A program made the position numbers and the translations under genes. 64,000 nucleotides of DNA from Bernardetia sp. MNP-M8 (lineage in GTDB: Bacteria > Bacteroidota > Bacteroidia > Cytophagales > Bernardetiaceae): positions 186,001 to 250,000 of the forward strand of contig NZ_CP147012.1 of NCBI RefSeq assembly GCF_037126285.1, written 5' to 3'. The notes under the pieces were generated by a model, which saw only the letters and a list, made by a program, of their open reading frames with translations, ran no database searches and was not told the DNA's origin. This document shows, piece after piece, positions 27,208 through 35,718 of the stretch; position 1 is the stretch's first letter; every line of letters begins with the position of its first letter.

Positions 27208-27828
27208 TTATTCAACTTCTATATCCTGAATTACTTTTACTTTGGTGTATTTTTTTGTTTTCGGATTATAGTATTTTCTTTCTTCATATTCTATTTTTAA
27301 TTCCTTACCTTTCAGGGACTCTGCATCTCCTTCTAATTCTTCATCATTATCAAACTCTTCTAACCAAATAAGTCTGTGTAAATTGCCTTCTGCGTCTTTC
27401 ACCAAAAATATCACAAAATCATTTTCTTCGACTTCTTCGATGGTAGCTTCTATATTAAAAACATATTTTTCATCATCATCCATTTTTTTTCCTATCATAT
27501 TCATAAATATTTTAGGACATTTTACGCCTACTGTTAGGGCAATATCTTTTACAAAACTTTCTATTTGTTTCTGATCTTCAAAATCCAAATCCATTGTTTT
27601 AGTAATTTTTGCCTCATTAGCTACGATTGCAGCCATTAAACATTCTGCTAACTTTTCTTCTACTGCGACTCCATTATTCAAATCTACATTAGAATCAGAG
27701 ATACAATTACAAACATCTTTTGCAATTTTTTCTTTTAAAGCATCCTTTTTTTTGGTTTGTCCTAGGGCAGAAAAAGACATAGAACATGCTAGAGTAACAA
27801 AGAATACCAGTGAAAATATTTTTTTCAT
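27208..27828 (-). CDS. Exported protein of unknown function with CxC motif
   Basis: A 206-residue protein when started at Met21 of the open frame (27828), where MKKIFSLVFFVTLACSMSFS gives a clear signal peptide ending in ALGQ. The N-terminal half has a Cys pattern (KDVCNCISDS... AECLMAAI... GVKCPKIF) that recalls the CxC...C layout of the lipoprotein at 34210. The C-terminal half (NIEATIEEVEENDFVIFLVK, GKELKIEYEERKYYNPKTKK) looks like an OB-type barrel binding small ligands or proteins. No recognised family. Confidence 0.65.
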   Translation of the reverse strand: MKKIFSLVFFVTLACSMSFSALGQTKKKDALKEKIAKDVCNCISDSNVDLNNGVAVEEKLAECLMAAIVANEAKITKTMDLDFEDQKQIESFVKDIALTVGVKCPKIFMNMIGKKMDDDEKYVFNIEATIEEVEENDFVIFLVKDAEGNLHRLIWLEEFDNDEELEGDAESLKGKELKIEYEERKYYNPKTKKYTKVKVIQDIEVE

Positions 27829-27886
27829 TTTAATTAAATTATAAAGTAAATAACAAATTTTACACAAAAATAAAATTTTAAAAAAC

Positions 27887-27932
27887 AAAAAAGCATTCTA
27901 TCCAAAAATAAATTTGAATAGAATGCTTTTTT
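27887..27932 (-). terminator. Terminator of the DUF349 gene
   Basis: A 15-bp perfect stem (AAAAAAGCATTCTAT at 27887-27901 and ATAGAATGCTTTTTT at 27918-27932). Confidence 0.8.
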
Positions 27933-27955
27933 ATAAAAATCTAATAAAAGTAAAT

Positions 27956-30151
27956 TTACTTTTCAGAATTATCACTTGAAGTTTCTGCATTTGCTTCTAC
28001 TTCTTGATTTACTTCTGCTGCTTTTTCTTCACTTTTCTCTTCTTTCGGAGCAGTTGTCAAGATTTTGATTTGATTTTCTATAGCTGCAATTTCAGCTTGT
28101 GCTTTTGCAATTTTTTCGTTGAACTCTTCACGAAGTTTATCAGCCGTTTTTGATTTTGCAAAAAACTCAATGTTATTTTGCCACAAATTAATCTCATTTT
28201 CTAAATCTGTGACTTTACGTTTGAGTTTGTTTTCACTTTGTTTGAAGTCGCCAGCCATTTTTGGATTTTTCTTGATAGCTTTTGCTTGTGTTTTGAAATG
28301 GAATGTCTGAGCTTCTTCACTACTCAATTCCGAATTTTTCATAAACATTGCATTTACTTCATCAAAACGGTCTTGAATGGTACGGATATTTTTGCGTGGA
28401 ACAAATCCGATTTCATGAAACTTCAAATGTAGTTCTTGTAATTTCTTTGTATCATTTGACTTTGCTTTTGCAAGTTCTTCTATTTGATTACAAATTTCTA
28501 ATTTTTGTTTCAAATTTTCTTCTTGTGCAGCATCTTGTTCTTTATAACGATTACGACGACGCTCAAAGAAATAATCAGCAGCTTGTTTGAACTCTTGATA
28601 AACTGTTTCACGTTGTTTTTCTGGCACGTGTCCAATTTCTCTCCATTCGCTCTGCAATCTTTTTAGTGTATTTGCTGCGTTATCCCAATCTGTACTTTCT
28701 TTAAGTTCTTCAGCTTGTTTGATAAGTTCTTGTTTTTTAATCAAATTCTCATCTCTAGCTGCATCTAATTTCTCAAAGAATTTAGATTTATTATTAAAGA
28801 ATGTTTTGAAATTATCCCAAAACTGCTTGTTCAAACTTTTAGCCACTTCACGAGGAGCAGGTCCGATAGCATCCCATTGTTTTTGAAGTTCAACAAGTTC
28901 TTGCGTTTTGTTATTCCACTCTCTAATTTTGTCTGTGTCATAACTTACAAACTCCTCTACTTTTAGGCAGAGGTCTTGTTTAAGTTTCATGTTTTCTTCT
29001 AACTGCGCCTTAAATTTGTCTGCATATTCTCTACGAGCATCATAAATTTTGTCAGAAGCTACCTTGAAACGCTCCCAAAGCTGCTCACGGTCTGCTCTAG
29101 GAACAGGACCAATACGCTTGTATTCTTGATGCAGACGATTGAGTTCGTTTACAGCATCATTTAATTTATCGTGATTCAAAAGTTCTTCAGCACGAGTAAC
29201 AATAGAAACTTTTGCTTCCAAATTACGCTCACGGTCAAGAGCTAAAAGCTCACGTTCCTGCGATTTTTGATTGTAGAAAAGGTCTAGTAATGCTTTATAA
29301 TTTCTATAAATTTCGTCAGCTTCTTGCATCGGAACATAACCAATATTTTTGAATTCTGACTGAATTGCTTTTACTCTATCAAATTCTCCTTTTCTTGAAA
29401 GTTCACTTGGTTTTGAAGTATCTGTAAGCAAACGAAGTTCTTCAATGATAGCTTGTTTTTTCTTTAGATTGCTTTGTTTTTCGCTTTCTAATTTTGCATA
29501 ATGATTGCGTTTGGCTTCTTTTACTGCCTTAAAGTTTTCATAGAACATTCCAGTGAGGTCATCTTGTTGGAATGAAAAGCCTTCTTTTTCTTCATCTGTT
29601 GTTGCTGATTCTTCGTATTTCTGACGTGCTTCTTTGCGTTCTGTTTCATTAAAACCATCTATAAATTCTCTGATTTTTGAAACTTGGTCATCTAAATAAC
29701 GAAAGTTAATTCTTTCTTCTGTTGCTGTTGTTGCTTGCGCTGCAAACAATGCACTTTTAGCAACTAATTCTTCTTTAGACAAAGTCGAATAATCTTCTTG
29801 TGGAAGTTCCTGTGTTTGTTGTCTTTGCTCTTTTTCAGAATTTTCATTTTCTGTATCATCTGATTTTTCATCATCAGAAGCATTTGTCTCTTCGCTTTCT
29901 TTTCTGATAGCTTCCAAATCTTCTTCAGTTACTTCTTCCTCAGCTTCTTCTGCTGATTCATCTTTTAAATCAGGTTTTTCAGTTGCTTCTATATTACTTT
30001 CAGCTTCTTGGACAATTTCTTTAGCAATAGTATTATCCATACTTACACTTGCTTCGCTTCCTACTTCAATATTTTCTGTAGAGTTTTCTACATTTTGAGT
30101 AGTGTTATTGTGTGCGTTTTCGTTCTGGTTCTCGTTTTCTTCGTTCATCAT
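27956..30151 (-). CDS. DUF349 repeat protein
   Basis: A 731-residue, highly charged, mostly helical protein. The first 130 residues are acidic and low in complexity (long Glu/Ser/Asn runs). Then come about six DUF349 repeats, each with a motif like LQSEWREIGHVPEKQRETVY, LQKQWDAIGPAPREVAKSLN or QSEFKNIGYVPMQEADEIYR, about 70 residues apart. The end is a coiled coil (KLKRKVTDLENEINLWQNNI) and an acidic tail. DUF349 proteins are widespread in Bacteroidota and Actinobacteria with no proven biochemical role. Cytoplasmic, no signal peptide. Confidence 0.88.
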   Translation of the reverse strand: MMNEENENQNENAHNNTTQNVENSTENIEVGSEASVSMDNTIAKEIVQEAESNIEATEKPDLKDESAEEAEEEVTEEDLEAIRKESEETNASDDEKSDDTENENSEKEQRQQTQELPQEDYSTLSKEELVAKSALFAAQATTATEERINFRYLDDQVSKIREFIDGFNETERKEARQKYEESATTDEEKEGFSFQQDDLTGMFYENFKAVKEAKRNHYAKLESEKQSNLKKKQAIIEELRLLTDTSKPSELSRKGEFDRVKAIQSEFKNIGYVPMQEADEIYRNYKALLDLFYNQKSQERELLALDRERNLEAKVSIVTRAEELLNHDKLNDAVNELNRLHQEYKRIGPVPRADREQLWERFKVASDKIYDARREYADKFKAQLEENMKLKQDLCLKVEEFVSYDTDKIREWNNKTQELVELQKQWDAIGPAPREVAKSLNKQFWDNFKTFFNNKSKFFEKLDAARDENLIKKQELIKQAEELKESTDWDNAANTLKRLQSEWREIGHVPEKQRETVYQEFKQAADYFFERRRNRYKEQDAAQEENLKQKLEICNQIEELAKAKSNDTKKLQELHLKFHEIGFVPRKNIRTIQDRFDEVNAMFMKNSELSSEEAQTFHFKTQAKAIKKNPKMAGDFKQSENKLKRKVTDLENEINLWQNNIEFFAKSKTADKLREEFNEKIAKAQAEIAAIENQIKILTTAPKEEKSEEKAAEVNQEVEANAETSSDNSEK

Positions 30152-30317
30152 AATAGTTACAAGATAAAATCAGCAAATAATTAAAGTATTGTTTCTGATT
30201 TTTCAATCAAAACAATATACGTAAGGCATTTTATAAATTAAAAGTCATCTTTTTCATCAGAAAAGAAAAAAAGAAAAGCTATTATTCTACAGCTGTATTA
30301 CAAAACACAGTCATTGG

Positions 30318-30325
30318 CAAAGTTA
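30318..30325 (-). promoter_or_regulatory. Candidate -7 box of the DUF349 gene
   Basis: Read on the minus strand this is TAACTTTG, matching TAnnTTTG, about 165 nt before the start. No clear -33 TTG. Confidence 0.35.
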
Positions 30326-30405
30326 GAAAAATTAAATTAAATTGGCGATTATTATAGGACTTTTATAAAGTTTTGTTTGGATGAAAATATCAAGTATTTA
30401 GGATT

Positions 30406-30963
30406 CTACACTCTTTCATCTAAAATAACTTTTACTCTCAAAATACCTGCAACACTAATGGCATCAGTAATTTGCCCATTCAAAACCATTTGATAAGCGT
30501 CTCTGAAAGGCAGTTTTTTTATTGCTAGATTTTCAGTTTCTTCCCATTGCATTTCTCCTTGGTTGAGTTCTTGTGCCAAAAATACATAACCCACTTCATC
30601 ACAAATTGAATTCGAAGTGTGTAATTTCATGATATTTTTCCATTTTTTGGCTCTTAGTCCTGTTTCTTCTTCTAACTCTCGCTGTGCATGCAACAAATAA
30701 TCATCTGTTGGTGCGCCTCCCATAGGTAGCTCCCACGAGTATTCATTTAGTGCATAACGCCATTGTCCGACCAAATAAGTATTATTTTCTTCATCTAAAG
30801 GAACAATTCCGATAGCTGCATTTTTGAAATGAACTACACCATAAATTCCATTATTTCCACTTGGATTAATTACTTGGTTTTCTTTTACATGAATCCAGTT
30901 GTTTTCATATACCGTTTTAGTAGAACGGGTTTCCCAATCATTTTTTGAATTTTCTATATTCAT
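30406..30963 (-). CDS. Nudix hydrolase (ADP-ribose pyrophosphatase-like)
   Basis: A 185-residue hydrolase. The Nudix box runs GGAPTDDYLLHAQRELEEET followed by GL and fits GX5EX7REUXEEXGU, with Leu/His at the first Glu-equivalent positions (GGAPTDDYLLHA); the catalytic REL-EE core is intact. VVHFKNAAIGIVPLDEENNT and VGQWRYALNEYSWELPMGG before the box are typical of the ADP-sugar pyrophosphatase branch. It probably cleans up ADP-ribose or nucleotide sugars in the cytoplasm. Single gene. Confidence 0.88.
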   Translation of the reverse strand: MNIENSKNDWETRSTKTVYENNWIHVKENQVINPSGNNGIYGVVHFKNAAIGIVPLDEENNTYLVGQWRYALNEYSWELPMGGAPTDDYLLHAQRELEEETGLRAKKWKNIMKLHTSNSICDEVGYVFLAQELNQGEMQWEETENLAIKKLPFRDAYQMVLNGQITDAISVAGILRVKVILDERV

Positions 30964-31027
30964 TTTTTGAAGAAATAATTACGAATTAAAATTGATGATT
31001 ATGAATTTTTTTAAGAAAAGGAGTAGC

Positions 31028-31073
31028 GTTTTTGTTGGTGTCACTATGCTAAAACACCAACAACAACCTTTAT
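31028..31073. repeat. Short palindromic repeat, family A, copy 4
   Basis: TTGTTGGTGT (31032-31041) and ACACCAACAA (31054-31063) form a perfect 10-bp stem with a 12-nt loop, longer than in the other copies. Intergenic, between the Nudix and LptF/G genes, where it may end the lptF/G transcript. Confidence 0.6.
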
Positions 31074-31093
31074 ATTTATAGTAGAAAAATCCC

Positions 31094-32923
31094 TTATACT
31101 TTTTCATTTGTGTTTTTCTGCTTTACAAAATACTTTTTTACTTTCCCAAAAAGAACCACATACGCATCCACTTCGAAGAGCCTAGAATCTGCTCTTGCTT
31201 GTAATAAAAATATAATTCCAAAAACTAAAAGCAACATATTTGCAGCCCAAGAACCCATAAAAATAGAAATAATTTCTTCTCTTGCCCACTTATCGCCAGT
31301 AATACTCACAATATAAAATAAGATAAAAAAGATGATTGAAATAAGAACAGGAACTCCCAGTCCTCCTTTTTTTATAATTGTACCAAGTGGCGCACCTATC
31401 AAAAACATAATAAAACAAGCCACAGCAAGTGATAAGCGTTTATTTTTTTCTAATAAGGCTCTTCTTGAATCATACTCAAAACGTTCAATTCGATCACTAT
31501 TTGTTTTGGCAAAAGAACGCATATTTCTAATTTTAGTTAATGCTCTATCAATTATTACCTCTTTACTTTTTTTAGAGAAATTTTGATGTGCTACTGTAAT
31601 TGTATCAGGAAGATTTTTCCAATCAATTGTATCTAACCCATCTAAAGCATTAGGAATTGGTGCTAGATTATTGTTTATCTCTATTGACTCTTCCATCATG
31701 TGACCTCTATAAAACTTAGTTTTTATAGGATTAGAACCTCTATTGTTTGAAAATGCTCCAGTAGAGCTAGATACTTCTGTTTCTGTATTTTTAGAATCAC
31801 TTGCACTATCTAATATAGACGTATCAGGATTTTTTGGATTTAGTCTTTTAATCGAATCTAGTGCTGTTTGTTGTCTTTTATCTGTTTCTAAAGCTACATC
31901 TGAGTTATATGAATCTTCTTTTATAAGGTTTTTATCTAAAGAATCTAGTTTTGCTTGTCTTTTTTCAGCTTGTTTTATTTCTTGTTCAGCTCGCTGCGCT
32001 AATCGTTCTCTTTCAAATTCTACAAAAAAAGTATAATCAAAATAACTCCTTGCTCGTGTTGCATTTTCATCTTCTACTTCTCTAGCATCTTGCATAAGAG
32101 AATCGGCTTCTGCATCTAGTTGAGAAACAGTCATCATATATCGATTTTGCTGAAATAACTCTTCTGAAGTTTCACTCATTTGCAAGAAAGATAAATCAAA
32201 ATTGAAGGTGGCTTGTTCGAATTTATCTCTCATAAAAGCATTTTTATCTACTCCACCACTAGTAAGCTGTTCAGAATAGCGATGACCATTTTCTACATGG
32301 AATTCTAATATTTGCTCATCTTGTTTATTTAACATCAATCCTTTATCAGCAATAATAAGATCGGTATTTCCTCTTGCGCTTCTATGGTCATAGATAATTA
32401 AATCTTTTAAGCTATCTGTTCCCTTTACTTTTTCGCCTATTCGTATACTCCAACCTGGCAAACCATTATAAAAAGAACCTTCTGGAAAGTCTAAAGTAGG
32501 TTCTTTTTGTCGGACATCATAAAGTAAACGGTATGCCTTCAAATTTACTTCTGGAACAATAGTATCATTAAAAACATAAGCCACTCCTGTCATAAAAATA
32601 GCAAAAAGTCCAACAGGCATAAGTATTCTGATAAGTGAAATCCCACATCCTTTTATTGCTGTGAGTTCATTATGCTCACCCATATTTCCAAATGCCATCA
32701 AGGAAGCCAAAAGAATAGCCAATGGCAATGCTTGTGGAACAAGAGTAAGTGAAAAGTAGAAAAAGAGTTCTGCGAAAACTTCTGCCCCCAAACCTTTACC
32801 CACCAAATCCTCAAAGTATTTGGACATAAAAACCATCAGTAGAATAAATAAAACTACCGAAAAAGTAAGAAAGAAAAGCCCAAAAAAGGAATGAGCGACC
32901 AGTTTATCTATTTTTTTAAACAT
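31094..32923 (-). CDS. LptF/LptG family permease (LPS export)
   Basis: A 609-residue inner membrane protein of the YjgP/YjgQ family. With LptB, LptC and a second permease it lifts lipopolysaccharide from the inner membrane. The N-terminal helices hold FFGLFFLTFSVVLFILLMVF and SLTLVPQALPLAILLASLMA followed by FGNMGEHNELTAIKGCGIS, a strong family mark. The C-terminal half has RLSLAVACFIMFLIGAPLG followed by a helix pair. The periplasmic part is long (about 110-480) with a charged, Ser-rich insert around residues 270-370, beyond the usual 360-residue length. That extension is common in Bacteroidota copies. Confidence 0.88.
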   Translation of the reverse strand: MFKKIDKLVAHSFFGLFFLTFSVVLFILLMVFMSKYFEDLVGKGLGAEVFAELFFYFSLTLVPQALPLAILLASLMAFGNMGEHNELTAIKGCGISLIRILMPVGLFAIFMTGVAYVFNDTIVPEVNLKAYRLLYDVRQKEPTLDFPEGSFYNGLPGWSIRIGEKVKGTDSLKDLIIYDHRSARGNTDLIIADKGLMLNKQDEQILEFHVENGHRYSEQLTSGGVDKNAFMRDKFEQATFNFDLSFLQMSETSEELFQQNRYMMTVSQLDAEADSLMQDAREVEDENATRARSYFDYTFFVEFERERLAQRAEQEIKQAEKRQAKLDSLDKNLIKEDSYNSDVALETDKRQQTALDSIKRLNPKNPDTSILDSASDSKNTETEVSSSTGAFSNNRGSNPIKTKFYRGHMMEESIEINNNLAPIPNALDGLDTIDWKNLPDTITVAHQNFSKKSKEVIIDRALTKIRNMRSFAKTNSDRIERFEYDSRRALLEKNKRLSLAVACFIMFLIGAPLGTIIKKGGLGVPVLISIIFFILFYIVSITGDKWAREEIISIFMGSWAANMLLLVFGIIFLLQARADSRLFEVDAYVVLFGKVKKYFVKQKNTNEKV

Positions 32924-33048
32924 ATAACACAGTTTGTCTTTTTAAAATTGTAGGACAAAAATACATGAATAGTCAGATATAAATAAAACAGAAGGCAGAA
33001 AAAAACCAATAATTCGGATTTTATAAGTTAGCTTAACAAACTTTATTC

Positions 33049-33056
33049 TATTTTTG
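33049..33056 (+). promoter_or_regulatory. Candidate -7 box of the THUMP methyltransferase gene
   Basis: TATTTTTG fits TAnnTTTG and would start transcripts about 60 nt before the TTG start codon. Confidence 0.35.
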
Positions 33057-33124
33057 TGTAAAAATTATGTATTCAGTTGCATAAAACGGAACGAAATAAA
33101 AAATTATCAATAAAATAAATTCAG

Positions 33125-34210
33125 TTGAAAAAATACTTAGTAACCTGTGATTATAATTTAGAAGATTTAGTCATAGAAGAGATAAAACAGAAAATACCAA
33201 AAGCCACAGAAGTAAAACAATTTGAAAACTTTTCGCATCGTGTTTGTTTTCTTGTTCCTGATTCTGATGAAAATACAAATGCTATAGTTCTGCAACAACT
33301 GCTTTCACTTAGAAGTATTCATTCTGTCATAGAATTGAAAGGTACTTTTTATTTAGAAAATCCTACTTTAGAAGCTCTAAAACAAAAAGTAATGCAAATA
33401 GATTTGCCAGAACTAAAAACAGCAAAATCGTTTCGTGCAAGTGCCGAACGTTATGGGACCCATGAGTTTACATCCATGGAAATGGTAAAACATATTGGAC
33501 ACACCGTAATTTTGCGTTATCAAACACCTGTTTCTTTAACAGAATATGAATATAACTTGAGAGTTGATGTGATAGGAAGTTTTGTTCTTGTGGGTTATCA
33601 AATTACTGATGATACACTTGCACATCGTCAAGGAGAATATAATAAAATTGAGCGAGTATTTCATCACAGAGCTGCCACCAAACATACTTTGGCGTATCAT
33701 TTACTTACTTTAGCAGGTCTTAAAGAAGGAGAATCACTTTTAGACTGTACATGTGGAGGAGGAACAATTGTTTTAGAAGCTGCCAGTATTTTTGGGAATA
33801 AAATCAAAATTTTGGCTGGAGATATGCACCAAAAAGCGATGGAAGGAACACAAGAAAATCTACGATTAAATAACTTTGACTTTGTAGGGGTTAGAGAACT
33901 CAATGCACGTCATTTAGATGAAAGCCTACAAGATTATATCTTAGAAAATGGGCAAATAGATAAAATAGTTTGTAACTTACCTTTCGGAATTCAATCTGGA
34001 AAACAGGTAAACATGCGTGGCTTATACGACCAATTTTTGAGTTCGGCTGACAAAATTTTATCTAAAAACGGAAAAGTGGTCGTTCTTACAATGAGACAAG
34101 GCGTTTTTAGAGAAGTTATCTTTATGATAAAAAAATATAAAATCACAAAAGAATATGTAACTGAAGCTGGAGGTTTGTATCTTCATATCTTTGTGTTAGA
34201 AAAAATTTAA
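33125..34210 (+). CDS. THUMP-domain RNA methyltransferase (UPF0020/Trm14-like)
   Basis: A 361-residue enzyme. The N-terminal region (to about 170) is a ferredoxin-like/THUMP RNA-binding part with YLVTCDYNLEDLVIEEIKQK. The methyltransferase core follows: LLDCTCGGGTIVLEAASIFG is the SAM loop, and KIVCNLPFGIQSGK is the catalytic N-L-P-F motif of N2-guanine or adenine methylases acting on RNA. Archaeal Trm14 homologues make m2G6 in tRNA; RlmL/RlmK-type rRNA action is another option. The start codon is TTG at 33125, since no ATG in the frame precedes the conserved part. The next gene overlaps its stop codon by one base (TAATG), implying translational coupling. Confidence 0.82.
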   Translation: MKKYLVTCDYNLEDLVIEEIKQKIPKATEVKQFENFSHRVCFLVPDSDENTNAIVLQQLLSLRSIHSVIELKGTFYLENPTLEALKQKVMQIDLPELKTAKSFRASAERYGTHEFTSMEMVKHIGHTVILRYQTPVSLTEYEYNLRVDVIGSFVLVGYQITDDTLAHRQGEYNKIERVFHHRAATKHTLAYHLLTLAGLKEGESLLDCTCGGGTIVLEAASIFGNKIKILAGDMHQKAMEGTQENLRLNNFDFVGVRELNARHLDESLQDYILENGQIDKIVCNLPFGIQSGKQVNMRGLYDQFLSSADKILSKNGKVVVLTMRQGVFREVIFMIKKYKITKEYVTEAGGLYLHIFVLEKI

Positions 34211-34581
34211 TGAATCAGGTTAAACCATTTATGAGAAATAATATCTATCAATTAAAAGAACAATCAAGGCTATTTGTATATTTTACATTTGTTGTTGTTC
34301 TGACTTCTTGTAACAATTTAGGAAAAAAAGGAGAATGGAACTTAGAATATAAAGCAAAGTTTGAGTCTGACTGTAAAGTAGAAATCAATAGTGAAAATGA
34401 AAAGTCCTTACTAAAACTAGATTCTCTAACCATTTCTAAAATTTGTGATTGTGTAGCTTCTAAAGCTGAAAAAGAATTTGCTCCTCTAGATATGGAAGAA
34501 AAGAATTCCCAATCACAAATGAAAATTATAAGTACAGATTGTGCAAGAGATATTTTGATAGAGAATTTGAATAAAAATTGA
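34210..34581 (+). CDS. Small lipoprotein with CxC motif, coupled to the upstream methyltransferase gene
   Basis: A 123-residue protein. A hydrophobic segment LFVYFTFVVVLTSC ends at a lipobox Cys (about residue 34), so it should be a lipoprotein. The mature part has SKICDCVASKAEKEF and a later STDCARDI, the same CxC...C layout as the exported protein at 27208. An internal Met8 (34231) is another start. The TAATG junction with the upstream gene suggests co-translation, though the two functions do not match obviously. No named family recognised. Confidence 0.6.
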   Translation: MNQVKPFMRNNIYQLKEQSRLFVYFTFVVVLTSCNNLGKKGEWNLEYKAKFESDCKVEINSENEKSLLKLDSLTISKICDCVASKAEKEFAPLDMEEKNSQSQMKIISTDCARDILIENLNKN

Positions 34582-34596
34582 TATATTTATACTTAT

Positions 34597-34740
34597 TAAA
34601 CGTTATCACGGTTATTTACAGGTCTAATAATTAGCAAGTTATAGAAAAGCAAAACAGTCTTATTTTTCCGTAGCGACAGGTTTTCAAACCTGTCGCTACG
34701 GAAAAATCAATATTACTAAACTAACCGTGATGACCTTTAT
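34597..34740. repeat. Composite palindromic element with TTATCACGGTTA ends
   Basis: The outer inverted repeat AAACGTTATCACGGTTA (34598-34614) pairs with TAACCGTGATGACCTTT (34722-34738). Inside is a 21-bp perfect hairpin with a 2-nt loop (arms 34663-34683 and 34686-34706) on CCGTAGCGACAGGTTT. The ends match those of the element at 7951-8072, while the contents differ. It lies between unrelated genes and could act as a terminator. Confidence 0.65.
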
Positions 34741-34769
34741 TTATTCTTGTTTATTTTGAGTAATTAATT

Positions 34770-35579
34770 ATGAAAACGCTACTTGTTCCAACTAATTTTT
34801 CTTTGTCTTCTGCAAAATCGTTGCAGTATGCAATATTGCTTGCCAAAGAATTTGGTTCGAAAATAATCGTTCATCATACCTATCCTCAAAATAGCCCAAT
34901 TCATTTGTTGTCTGATTTGGAAAATCAACTGCACGTTTTTGTCAGTGAATATGATTTTGAATGTTATAAAAATTCAGAAGACTATATTAAAATAGAAACC
35001 TCTATTCAACAAGGAAGAGAAAAAGAAAATATTATCAAGATTATCAAAAAACATGATGCTGATATTTTGATTCTTTCAGCAAAAGACCGTTCACAATGGG
35101 AAGGGATACCTTTTGAAAGGCTTATTTCACAAACTTTAGAACAAACCCTTTCTTCTATTTTGATTGTGCCTTCGGAGATACAAATACAAGATAGCATTGA
35201 ACATGTCGTTTTTGCACTTTCTTTAGATGAAGGAGATGCTGATATTATTGATTCTCTATTACTCTTTTGTGAGATTTTGGGAGCGCACCTGACTTGCCTT
35301 CATGTTTTTACAAATGAAGAGGAAAAAAACTTAATTGATTATCAATTAAAACCATTACAAAAAATTTACTCTTCTATTTCAAAAGAAAAAATGAGTTTTG
35401 AAATTACTTATAATAAAAGTATTCAGGAAGGAATTAGTGACTTTTTAGATGTTAAACCTGCTCAATTATTAGTTATGCTAACAAAAGAGCGTTCCTTCTT
35501 TGAAGGACTTTTTCATAGAAGTGTTTCGCAAGGAATGAGTTTTCAAAGTAAAGTACCCGTAATGATTGTAAAACTGTGA
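34770..35579 (+). CDS. Universal stress protein with two UspA domains
   Basis: A 269-residue tandem UspA protein. Domain 1 (1-140) begins MKTLLVPTNFSLSSAKSLQY and ends with ERLISQTLEQTLSSILIVPS. Domain 2 (about 145-269) holds HVVFALSLDEGDADIIDSLL and ends FHRSVSQGMSFQSKVPVMIV. The ATP-binding GxxGxxxxxxxxS signature is not well kept in either half, so nucleotide binding is doubtful. Such proteins serve stress survival in the cytoplasm. Single gene. Confidence 0.87.
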   Translation: MKTLLVPTNFSLSSAKSLQYAILLAKEFGSKIIVHHTYPQNSPIHLLSDLENQLHVFVSEYDFECYKNSEDYIKIETSIQQGREKENIIKIIKKHDADILILSAKDRSQWEGIPFERLISQTLEQTLSSILIVPSEIQIQDSIEHVVFALSLDEGDADIIDSLLLFCEILGAHLTCLHVFTNEEEKNLIDYQLKPLQKIYSSISKEKMSFEITYNKSIQEGISDFLDVKPAQLLVMLTKERSFFEGLFHRSVSQGMSFQSKVPVMIVKL

Positions 35580-35681
35580 TTAGCACAAAGGAACTAGAAC
35601 GAGAGATTAGTAGCAAGAGAATAGAAAGTCAAAATACAATTGAATAATAAAATTTTTGCTTCGTTTGTTATTGAAGTTTAT

Positions 35682-35711
35682 ATCGTAATTTTTAATTTTT
35701 AATTCGTAATT
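35682..35711. repeat. AATTCGTAATT repeat (family B)
   Basis: TCGTAATTTTTAATTTTT followed by AATTCGTAATT, just before the next start. The TTCGTAATT or AATTACGAA words recur in spacers near 23250, 30977, 38201, 47282 and 55543. Confidence 0.45.
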
Positions 35712-35718
35712 GAATAAA

